A stretch of 64,000 nucleotides of DNA from an uncultured Clostridia bacterium (GTDB taxonomy: Bacteria; Bacillota; Clostridia; Christensenellales; UBA1242), in assembly GCA_934778205.1 (NCBI GenBank), contig CAKVOD010000005.1:62001-126000 (forward strand), given 5' to 3'. Below the pieces are notes generated by a model. It worked only from the letters and a program-made list of their open reading frames with translations, was not told the origin of the DNA and made no database searches. The translations under genes and the position numbers were made by a program. Shown here piece after piece: positions 51,183-57,878 of this stretch; within the stretch, counting starts at the first letter, position 1, and every line of letters begins with the position of its first letter.

Positions 51183-51198
51183 TAGAACAAATGTTCTA
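51183..51198. promoter_or_regulatory. LexA/DinR SOS box upstream of the phage regulator
   Basis: The 16-nt sequence TAGAACA-AA-TGTTCTA is a perfect inverted repeat. Its core GAAC-N4-GTTC is the Firmicutes LexA (DinR) box. It lies 33-48 nt upstream of the ATG at 51150, in the expected promoter position. Confidence 0.8.
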
Positions 51199-51363
51199 AT
51201 TGTGGAATATTTTTAAACGACACAAGTCCTTGTGCAAAAAGTGCTATGTGTCGTATCGAAATTTCTCTTTTGTAGGCGACGAACTCAAAGCGAGAGGGCG
51301 CTTTTTTTGTTTGTCGATGCTATTATAACATAGTTTTTTCAAAAGTCAATAAAAAGTAACACA
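51199..51363. other. Upstream region of the phage operon with a foldable segment
   Basis: No ORF is supported. The plus-strand stretch around 51220-51255 (CGACACA and TGTGTCG arms) is an inverted repeat, and a short stem with a T-run lies near 51292-51309 on the plus strand. Either might be a terminator or an operator. No att-like direct repeat was recognised. Confidence 0.45.
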
Positions 51364-51765
51364 TTTTTTGCGGGACAGCCCGCGTCTGCAAATATTGTTC
51401 TTACGATTCAGTTACTTTTATGGACGGCAAAGAGAGTTTTACCTACTTGCTTTTATTCTCGGTGGCAAAGGCCACTGCTGCAGGTGTTGTTCCTACGATT
51501 CAATTACTTTTGTTGACGGCAAGGCAAGTTTTATTTTCATACTTTCGTTCTCGGTGGCAGACGCCACAGGTACAGGTGTTATTCCTACAATTCAGTTGCT
51601 TTTATGGACGGCAAACGTTGCTTTTCCTAGTTTTTTTCGTTCTCGGTGGCAGACGCCACAGGTACAGGTGTTGTTCCTACAATTCAGTTGCTTTTATGGA
51701 CGGCATACGTTGCTTTATCTTAGCTTTTTTTGTTCTCGATGGCAGACGCCACGGGTACGGGGATT
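51364..51765. repeat. Tandem array of about four 92-bp units
   Basis: The phrase TTCTCGGTGGCA recurs at 51456, 51548, 51640 and 51733 (last one TTCTCGATGGCA), giving a 92-93-nt period, with a partial unit at the left end. Each unit includes a GTGGC-N4-GCCAC stem, GTTGTTCCTACAATTCAGTT and a run near ATGGACGGCAA. Adjacent units are close but not identical. Related degenerate copies lie inverted at 53400-53675. It is not a CRISPR: no spacers, and the units are too long. Confidence 0.85.
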
Positions 51766-51766
51766 C

Positions 51767-51797
51767 AAAAAAAAACACATATTTGCTATGTGTTTCA
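51767..51797 (-). terminator. Intrinsic terminator after obg
   Basis: AAACACATA (51773-51781) and TATGTGTTT (51787-51795) form a 9-bp stem with a 5-nt loop, followed by a run of T on the minus strand, 17 nt beyond the obg stop. Confidence 0.85.
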
Positions 51798-51813
51798 TTA
51801 AACTGCTTTACAG

Positions 51814-53073
51814 TTATTCGAGGGTAAATTCAACGCCACCGAGGTGGACAGTGTCGCCCACTTTAGCGCCTCGGTCATAGAGTGCGTCTTCAATGCCTTC
51901 GTCCTTGATTCGTTTATTGAAATATGCAAACGATTCATAGTCATACAGGTTGACACCACGGACAATATTATCAATCAAACTACCTTCAACGACAAATGAG
52001 CCGTCATCTTCACGCGTGATTGTATATGTCAGTTCTTGCACGGCGTCAAAGTCAAACGCTTCCGTTTTCTCAGGTTCAATTGCAGGGAGATTTGCAAGTT
52101 TTTTGAACACTTCACGCAAAAGTTCGTCAATTCCTTTGTGCGTGAATGCGGATATTTCAATGCAAGGTAGGCTTACCTTTTTCTTAAATTCCTCTATCGG
52201 CTCGCGATTGTCGCCGAGCATATCACACTTGTTCATTGCGACTATTTGCGGACGTTCGGCAAGTTTTTCACTATACGATTTCAATTCATCATTGATTTTG
52301 ACAAAGTCGTCATATGGGTCGCGCCCTTCACTGCCTGCAATATCAATGACGTGCACTAATATGCGCGTGCGCTCAATGTGGCGCAAAAACTCGTGACCAA
52401 GTCCAGCACCTTCACTCGCTCCCTCGATTAGCCCCGGAATGTCCGCGACAACGCAAGTTTTTTCATAATACTTCACGACGCCTAGATTTGGCGCTAATGT
52501 CGTGAAATGATAATTCGCAATCTTTGGTTTCGCATCACTAATTGCAGAAAGTAATGTAGATTTCCCGACATTAGGAAACCCGACTAACCCGACATCTGCA
52601 ATTGTTTTTAGTTCCAAAACGACTTCTTTTTCTTCAGTCAAAAAGCCTTTTTGCGCAAAATTTGGCGCTTGACGGCGCGATGTTGCAAAGTTTTGATTGC
52701 CCTTGCCACCATTTCCGCCGTGCAAAAGCGTGAATTTTTGCCCTTCTTCAAACATATCAACAATAACTTTGTCGCTTTCCGCGTCTTTGACCACGCAACC
52801 GCACGGAACTTTTATGATAACGTCCTTTCCGTCTCCGCCTGTGCAGTGATTGTTGCCACCACACTCGCCGTTGCCCGCGCGAAAATGTTTTTGGAACTTG
52901 AAATCAACAAGTGTATTGACATCTCGACTTGCAAGCAAAATTATGTCGCCACCACGCCCGCCGTCACCGCCGTCTGGGCCTCCGTTTGTTGTGAATTTAT
53001 CTCTATAAAACGAAACTTTGCCGTCTCCGCCATTGCCCGCTTTTACTACTATTTTTGCTCTATCTACAAACAT
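51814..53073 (-). CDS. obg: GTPase Obg/CgtA
   Basis: From the ATG at 53073 the protein is 419 residues. It opens MFVDRAKIVVKAGNGGDGKV, the Gly-rich Obg fold, continues to about residue 155, then has the G domain with G1 GFPNVGKSTLLSA, G3 DIPGLIEGAS, G4 NKCD and a C-terminal OCT domain (DGSFVVEGSLIDNIVRG). Obg helps 50S assembly and growth control. A GTG at 53085 is possible. AGGAGG lies about 30 nt upstream of the ATG, with a 6-bp hairpin between. The gene sits between two arrays of dispersed repeats and ends in its own terminator. Confidence 0.96.
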   Translation of the reverse strand: MFVDRAKIVVKAGNGGDGKVSFYRDKFTTNGGPDGGDGGRGGDIILLASRDVNTLVDFKFQKHFRAGNGECGGNNHCTGGDGKDVIIKVPCGCVVKDAESDKVIVDMFEEGQKFTLLHGGNGGKGNQNFATSRRQAPNFAQKGFLTEEKEVVLELKTIADVGLVGFPNVGKSTLLSAISDAKPKIANYHFTTLAPNLGVVKYYEKTCVVADIPGLIEGASEGAGLGHEFLRHIERTRILVHVIDIAGSEGRDPYDDFVKINDELKSYSEKLAERPQIVAMNKCDMLGDNREPIEEFKKKVSLPCIEISAFTHKGIDELLREVFKKLANLPAIEPEKTEAFDFDAVQELTYTITREDDGSFVVEGSLIDNIVRGVNLYDYESFAYFNKRIKDEGIEDALYDRGAKVGDTVHLGGVEFTLE

Positions 53074-53083
53074 ATTCTTTCGC

Positions 53084-53115
53084 ACGCACTTTTTGCGCGC
53101 TCCAACCTCCTTTAT
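53084..53115 (-). other. Foldable spacer between Shine-Dalgarno and obg start
   Basis: On the minus strand AAAGGAGG is followed by GCGCGC-AAAAAGT-GCGTGC, a possible 6-bp stem with one G-U pair, then the start codons. Looping out the stem would bring the site nearer the ATG. Confidence 0.4.
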
Positions 53116-53223
53116 TTATTTTACGTTTTTTTGGATTTACCTTTAATTTTATATATGTTAAACTTTTATATTATGGAATACTAGCGCGGTCAAGTAAGAT
53201 GAGTACCCCAAAATAATTTGCTT
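53116..53223. other. Gap upstream of obg
   Basis: AT-rich sequence with no gene. The obg promoter must lie here or in the repeats, but I cannot point to one with confidence. Confidence 0.4.
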
Positions 53224-53287
53224 CCCCTTCCGGGAGATTTCTCCACTGCAGCGAAAATTGCATTTCCGCTTTCGGTCGAAATGACAA
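53224..53287. repeat. REP-like dispersed repeat, copy 4
   Basis: CCCCTTCCGGGAGATTTCTC at one end and TTTCGGTCGAAATGACAA at the other, with an internal GCGAAAATTGCATTTCCGC-like stem. It lies upstream of obg. Confidence 0.85.
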
Positions 53288-53399
53288 CCGAAGAGTGCCT
53301 TACCAGAAATAACAAGGTTTACTTATTTATACGCGACGCACAACTATGCACCATTGTAACACAGTCAACATACTAAAATAATAGTGACGGTGTTCCATC

Positions 53400-53675
53400 A
53401 CCCGCGAACAAACTTATCTAGAAAATACAAACGAAAGTCGCCCGCGAAAGTAACTGACGCATAGGAACAGTCCCCATAGCCACAGGGCTATCCCCGCCCG
53501 AAGTCACAAGTTATTAGAAATCACAAAGTCTACAGCCCGCGAAAGCAACTTTCGTGTAGGAACAGTACCTGTAGCCGTGCGCCCGCGAGAACAAAAGCAA
53601 GTGAATAAAATTGACTTTGCCGCCCGCGAAAGTAACTGACGCGTAGGAACAGTACCCACAGCCGTGCGCTATCGC
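53400..53675. repeat. Degenerate array of the second repeat family, inverted
   Basis: The phrase GCCCGCGAAAG recurs at about 53440, 53535 and 53622, with GTAGGAACAGTACC and AGTAACTGACGC parts that are the reverse complement of the 92-bp units at 51364-51765. The spacing is irregular (about 41-95 nt). It abuts the stop of the SDR gene. Confidence 0.75.
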
Positions 53676-53676
53676 A

Positions 53677-54528
53677 CTAGTCGAAGTATTTAAGTTTGGA
53701 TATCTTTTCGCTAAGCACCCAAAATTTTTCGCACAAGTCCTTGTTGGCACAAACCGCAGGCGCCGATATCGGCTTTGACGCCTTGTAGCAAACCCCGCCA
53801 CGTGACTTATCATTGACAGTCGCAATAATTGTGTTCATCAAAACATCAAATTCTGTCGGCTTGTTGAAGATTCGCGCAAACTTGCCTTGTGGTTTCTCCT
53901 CGTCAAGTTCTTCATCCGTTGCCACATCGCGCGTCTCATAAAGAATCGCACGAACTGGTTTTTCGCCCACATTCAGCACCCCATTAATATAACCCGCCAT
54001 CATAGCGTTTGCAAACTTGCATTGTCTAATCGCGCTTTGCGGGTCGTATGCCCTCTCACGATAAATGTCAGCCATATTGATGCCCACCAACTGATTTTGT
54101 GGCAACGTCGGCAAAATAACGCGACTGTCCTTTTCGTTTTGCAAAAAATCAAGCAACGACTCAGCAAGGAAAATGTTTGTCAAATAATTCTCCATAAATG
54201 TTCGCTCAATTTTATCCTCATTGAACTTGAACTCAGGATACACGCGCTCTTGATTGCAAAGTATTGCGTAAATTCCGTTAAACTTATACTCTGTCGCAAG
54301 CAAGCGAATGTTCAAAACTACTTGTCGCAACGAACGTATGCTGTCATACGAACCTACAAATGTTTCAATTTGCGCAAAATCATAGCGGTGCGTAACCGTC
54401 TTTTTGATGAACTCGCTCTCCTTTGCGTCGCGCGCAATTGCAATGACAAAATATCCCTCGCGACATAATTCTGAAACCATATCAATACCAAATGCCCTCG
54501 TGGCATCCGTCACTATCACTACTTTCAT
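53677..54528 (-). CDS. Short-chain dehydrogenase/reductase-like protein, probably non-catalytic
   Basis: The 283-residue protein has the SDR Rossmann order. The nucleotide motif, usually TGxxxGIG, reads TDATRAFG (7-14). The catalytic YxxxK motif, in families like retinol dehydrogenase as YGQSKLAN, is IRQCKFAN here (167-174), so the active-site Tyr is replaced by Ile while Lys is kept. The upstream Ser position is also unclear. It may have become a binding or regulatory protein. The gene stands alone between the repeat array and the membrane-protein gene; its start ATG follows a weak site (GCAAAGAAA). Confidence 0.65.
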   Translation of the reverse strand: MKVVIVTDATRAFGIDMVSELCREGYFVIAIARDAKESEFIKKTVTHRYDFAQIETFVGSYDSIRSLRQVVLNIRLLATEYKFNGIYAILCNQERVYPEFKFNEDKIERTFMENYLTNIFLAESLLDFLQNEKDSRVILPTLPQNQLVGINMADIYRERAYDPQSAIRQCKFANAMMAGYINGVLNVGEKPVRAILYETRDVATDEELDEEKPQGKFARIFNKPTEFDVLMNTIIATVNDKSRGGVCYKASKPISAPAVCANKDLCEKFWVLSEKISKLKYFD

Positions 54529-54607
54529 TTTCTTTGCTACCCCTATTAATGTTTAATTCCTTTTTTGTTTTTTATTTATTCAATTTTTGTTAAATTTGAT
54601 AACTAAC

Positions 54608-55612
54608 TCAGTCTTTTTTCGGCAATTTTGGCTTTGCTGGCGTTTTTGGTGGCGCGCTTGGCTTTTTCGGCAGTGAAATGTCGCTTGCAACCGATGTGTG
54701 CGCGCGGGCGGTTGCTGAATCAATTGCGCTTGAACCCTCACTCGTCATCGACTGTTGCTGTGGCGCCTCTTTGATTTGACTTGCGTTGTACTTCGCGTTA
54801 GACGCAATGCGCATTTTTTCGCGCTTATAACTGTGAAAAATTTGTAAAATGACAATCAGCAAAACCACACTCAAAATAATGCCAACAATCATAATTATAA
54901 GCCCTGTACTGCTTTGTGGATTGCCTACATTCATCACAAAAATGAACCCGTCACTGTCCGCGTCAATAGTCAACAAGCAGTTTGTGCCAGCACTTGTTTT
55001 GCCGTTTTCTCTACACGAAATATTTTTGCCGACAAATGTTCTTGTGTCGATTTCATCAAATAAATCATACGAACCGTTGACAATTGCGCTTTCCGTCGTC
55101 GCGTCTGTTTTGACAAAAATCGCGCGATATGAATCTTTGGCATTTTTTGCATTGCCTGAAACTGTTATTTCCATTTCAACACTTGTCAAATCTGAAAAAT
55201 CGGTCATTCGCGCACCGTCCTCAGTCAGCGAAAACTGCATCAATCCCATAACAAAGTAACTTTTGTCAAATGCCGACTTTGCATACTTTTCAACTTTACT
55301 GACGACTGAACTTTTTAACTTTTCATTGACTTCAATTTCGCTACCTGCAATTATTGCGTAATCCATATGAATGTTCGATACATCATTGCGGTTGAAGTTG
55401 GCGCAAAATGAAGCGTCACCCACTGTTTTCACTTGTCGCACTGAAATTTCGCTTGCACGCAAACCGTTTGCCTGAACATTATTGTTTGCATTTTTGTTGT
55501 CAAAAATTCCTAAACCTACAAAAGACGCCCCTACAAACACCCACGTGCACACCACTAGCCACGCAAACATATTGACAATTTTATGTATATGGCTTTTTAC
55601 CTTGTTCGACAT
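54608..55612 (-). CDS. Membrane protein with extracytoplasmic domain and Pro/Lys-rich tail
   Basis: From the ATG at 55612 (TAGGAG about 12 nt upstream) the protein is 334 residues. A transmembrane helix near residues 15-38 (MFAWLVVCTWVFVGASFVGL) leads to an extracytoplasmic region of about 190 residues with a Cys pair and many Ser/Asp/Lys. A second helix (TGLIIMIVGIILSVVLLIVI) follows, then a cytoplasmic tail ending in a Pro/Lys-rich motif (KKPSAPPKTPAKPKLPKKD). The architecture resembles sensory or division-associated proteins, but I recognise no family. A promoter lies at 55637-55664. Confidence 0.65.
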   Translation of the reverse strand: MSNKVKSHIHKIVNMFAWLVVCTWVFVGASFVGLGIFDNKNANNNVQANGLRASEISVRQVKTVGDASFCANFNRNDVSNIHMDYAIIAGSEIEVNEKLKSSVVSKVEKYAKSAFDKSYFVMGLMQFSLTEDGARMTDFSDLTSVEMEITVSGNAKNAKDSYRAIFVKTDATTESAIVNGSYDLFDEIDTRTFVGKNISCRENGKTSAGTNCLLTIDADSDGFIFVMNVGNPQSSTGLIIMIVGIILSVVLLIVILQIFHSYKREKMRIASNAKYNASQIKEAPQQQSMTSEGSSAIDSATARAHTSVASDISLPKKPSAPPKTPAKPKLPKKD

Positions 55613-55636
55613 TGTTATACTATCTCCTATTTTTAG

Positions 55637-55664
55637 ATTATAGCACATTCGTCCTTATTTTCAA
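55637..55664 (-). promoter_or_regulatory. Promoter of the membrane-protein gene at 55612
   Basis: Minus-strand TTGAAA (55659-55664) and TGC-TATAAT (55637-55642) are spaced 16 nt apart. Confidence 0.6.
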
Positions 55665-55707
55665 ACCATTTTACTTAGACTACATTTATTTCGCAAAAAT
55701 TTTACAA

Positions 55708-55743
55708 CAAAAAAGGCTAAACCTAAGTGAGGTTTAGCCTTTC
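55708..55743 (-). terminator. Intrinsic terminator after rpsT
   Basis: AAAGGCTAAACCT and AGGTTTAGCCTTT (to 55742) form a 13-bp stem with a 5-nt loop and a T-run on the minus strand, 14 nt beyond the stop. Confidence 0.9.
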
Positions 55744-55756
55744 TCAAATCAAACAA

Positions 55757-56026
55757 TTATTTTGCACTTGTAGCGTTGTATTCTCTTGTGAGTGCGGAAA
55801 CTTTACGACTAGCAGTGTTCTTGTGATATACGCCGTCAAGTCTAGCAGAGTCAATCAAAGAAACGCAGTTTCTCAAAAGTTCTTCAGCCTTTTTCATATC
55901 ACTTTCAGTGAGTGCTGTTCTAAACTTTTTTATTTCCGTTGCAATACGAGCTTTTTTTGATTTGTTTTGCATTCTTTCCTCGTTGGAAATCAAAATTCTT
56001 TTTTCTTGAGATTTAATATTTGCCAC
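55757..56026 (-). CDS. rpsT: 30S ribosomal protein S20
   Basis: From a GTG at 56026, directly after GGAGGTCATC, the protein is 89 residues and begins MANIKSQEKRILISNEER, the normal S20 N-terminus. The three-helix basic core has KSKKARIATEIKKF and the C-terminal GVYHKNTASRKVSALTREYN is conserved. S20 binds 16S rRNA early in 30S assembly. A 12-nt longer frame from an ATG at 56038 contains the Shine-Dalgarno, so I reject it. The gene has its own terminator. GTG starts are common for rpsT. Confidence 0.95.
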   Translation of the reverse strand: MANIKSQEKRILISNEERMQNKSKKARIATEIKKFRTALTESDMKKAEELLRNCVSLIDSARLDGVYHKNTASRKVSALTREYNATSAK

Positions 56027-56189
56027 GATGACCTCCATAAAAATTGTTATTTTCTTAGATTAAAGGTATTAATCCTTTTTAAACTTAAATAGTTTAGCAT
56101 ATTTATCAAAAATTTGCAAGTGATTTTCGAAAAATTATCATTATTGTGTTTTCTTTTCGCACTATTGATATATTTCTGTAAAAATTGTA

Positions 56190-56670
56190 CTATTTAGAAT
56201 AGATGTTGATGTAATTCTTTTTACATTTTTTTGCATATTGAAGTGCTGTACGTGCACCGCTTTTCTCCTTGTCATTTCCTACGTAAAATACTAAAAAATC
56301 GCTACAATCAATCAGGGCTCTATTTCTAAAGAAAATACGATTTTTCCAATAATCAAAAAAAAACTGAGGTACTCCAATCTTTCATAATCCCCATTTTTTA
56401 GCCAATTTGGTCTTTTTGATACTCTTAAATGTCTTTCATCCCAAAGACATAAAACCCTCTCAATCTTTAGATTGTATTTATTTTTTAAGTCAGTAACAAC
56501 CTGCCAGCATAACTCATCAAATTCGCCCACCCCCCCCCCCCAAACCATACTTCTTCAATGCCCAAATTATTAATAATATCATAAAACAAAAAATGCAAAC
56601 TTTTTTTTAATAAGTCAACCTCTTTGACTTCCCTGTGTCCAAACACGGAACATATCTTGACTGATTTCAT
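56190..56670 (-). pseudogene. Broken or switchable DUF1273/SLOG-like gene with G12 and T9 tracts
   Basis: From the ATG at 56670 the product starts KSVKICSVFGHREVKEVDLL and reaches EEVWFG, then a run of 12 G (56530-56541). The frame seen continues as WANLMSYAGR and stops at 56485, whereas GEFDELCWQVVTDLKNKYNL in another frame continues the protein. A second break lies at a run of nine T (minus strand; 56355-56363): the continuing frame FDYWKNRIFFRNRALIDCSD runs on to a stop at 56190. Adding one G and one T gives a 160-residue SLOG protein. Both breaks fall in homopolymers, so it may be a switchable gene, a pseudogene or an assembly error. The XRE gene is divergent. Confidence 0.7.
56530..56541 (-). 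repeat. G12 homopolymer in the SLOG-like gene
   Basis: Twelve C on the plus strand read as G on the coding strand, about 44 codons into the gene. Ten or 13 G would keep the SLOG frame. Confidence 0.8.
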
Positions 56671-56707
56671 ACTTTATATATATAACATAATATGAGAATA
56701 AAATCAA

Positions 56708-56791
56708 CCATTTACGTGTAATAAGTTTTGATAAATAATCATTTTATGGGAATAATTACCAATAAAAACCATATACAATATCCGTAAATGG
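56708..56791. promoter_or_regulatory. Paired inverted repeats between the SLOG and XRE genes
   Basis: CCATTTACG (56708-56716) and CGTAAATGG (56783-56791) are perfect inverted copies 66 nt apart; the second overlaps the region of the XRE start. Between them lies the near-palindrome TGGGAATAATTACCA (56747-56761). Either could be the operator of the XRE regulator. Confidence 0.5.
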
Positions 56792-56799
56792 AGAATATT

Positions 56800-57204
56800 A
56801 TGAGCAAAAATTGTATAACTGAAGATGAAATACTTTATAGAATAGGTTATTTCCAAAATAAAAGGAATATTTCATCATATGAATTAGGTCAGAGATTAGG
56901 TCACACAAAGGGTTATTTTTATAGAATAGAGAATAAAGAAATAACTTTGACAACCAAAATGTTAGTGGAAATATTAGAGATATTAGATATTTCAAGTGAA
57001 GAATTTTTTTATAGTGACTTTGAGAACTATCAACAACACAAAGATATTATAGAATCATTACAGTATCTTTCCACTGACGAAATTGACTTGATGAAATTGC
57101 AACTAAAACAAAAGATAAAGTCTAGAAAAATCAAAAAAGCAGATTATAAAGTTGTTGTTAAAGTTAAGCCTATTCACAAAACAAATAAAAACGAAGATAA
57201 TTGA
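56800..57204 (+). CDS. XRE-family transcriptional regulator
   Basis: From the ATG at 56800 (GGAGAATATT upstream; an ATG at 56788 would contain the site) the protein is 134 residues. Residues about 10-65 form an XRE helix-turn-helix, with ISSYELGQRLGHTKGYFYRI as the recognition unit and MLVEILEILDISSEEFFY closing the domain. The C-terminal half is charged and helical, ending in basic repeats (KSRKIKKADYKVVV). Its A/T-rich codon use differs from the murI-ddl neighbours. It probably controls itself and the divergent SLOG-like gene. Confidence 0.75.
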   Translation: MSKNCITEDEILYRIGYFQNKRNISSYELGQRLGHTKGYFYRIENKEITLTTKMLVEILEILDISSEEFFYSDFENYQQHKDIIESLQYLSTDEIDLMKLQLKQKIKSRKIKKADYKVVVKVKPIHKTNKNEDN

Positions 57205-57209
57205 TAAAT

Positions 57210-57869
57210 TCACAATTCAAACAATGGAAAAATTTGGCGGGCGACGGCACGCGACGGCTCATAAAGGCGGGCGTTTGGAAAAAGTGACAAAATATGCGGG
57301 GCAAGAAAATTGTAGTGCGTACATCCAAGCACTATATTTTTTATATTATGACAAAGATATGGTGCGAAAAGGTGGCGCGTGATGCGCAAAAGATATTGGG
57401 CATCGTCAATGTGTGCGTCAATTTTACGCGCAATAGTTGTCAGCGGTAAAAAATAGATTTTATCATTGTTGATATAGGAGCGCACATATGCAGAATAAAA
57501 ATATGTTGCAGTTGTTGTAAGCACAAGCGTATTTTCTTTTGTCGCGACGGCTTGTTTGATTGCAGGCTCGACACCGACAAATTTTGTTGACGGAAAACGC
57601 GCACGCAACGTTTTTATTGCGCACGCGGTGGCGGTGTTGCACGCCAAAACAAAAATATCAATTCCATATGTTTTCAACAATTTTTCAACATTGCGACACA
57701 TTAAGTCACAAATTGCGTTGCGTGTTTTTGAACCATATGGGCTATGGAAAAAATCGGCAAAATAAAATAACTGCAACTGGGTTTCGCAATTGTTTTTTGC
57801 AAGCAAATGACAAAAAGAAAGATAGGTTGCATACCCGCCGACCCCACTATCCATAAAACAAATATTCAT
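57210..57869 (-). CDS. murI: Glutamate racemase
   Basis: The 219-residue protein is shorter than typical MurI (about 265). DSGVGGYATY (8-17) holds the first catalytic Asp-Ser region, YGSKTRNAI the substrate loop, LACNTATACAI the first catalytic Cys and VLGCTHYNFL the second. It makes D-glutamate for peptidoglycan. GAGGCAAGACA precedes the ATG, overlapping the ddl stop, so the two are coupled. The last about 30-40 residues of usual MurI seem to be missing, but the active-site set is complete. It converges with the XRE gene across 5 nt. Confidence 0.85.
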   Translation of the reverse strand: MNICFMDSGVGGYATYLSFCHLLAKNNCETQLQLFYFADFFHSPYGSKTRNAICDLMCRNVEKLLKTYGIDIFVLACNTATACAIKTLRARFPSTKFVGVEPAIKQAVATKENTLVLTTTATYFYSAYVRSYINNDKIYFLPLTTIARKIDAHIDDAQYLLRITRHLFAPYLCHNIKNIVLGCTHYNFLAPHILSLFPNARLYEPSRAVARQIFPLFEL

Positions 57870-57878
57870 TGTCTTGCC

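Noticed and set aside
51364..51765. CRISPR array
   Set aside because: Units are 92 nt, directly abutting, with no unique spacers and no cas genes nearby.
51368..51880. Plus-strand open frame of 170 codons across the 92-bp array
   Set aside because: The repeat period is not a multiple of three, there is no ribosome-binding site and the frame overlaps the obg terminator and gene end.
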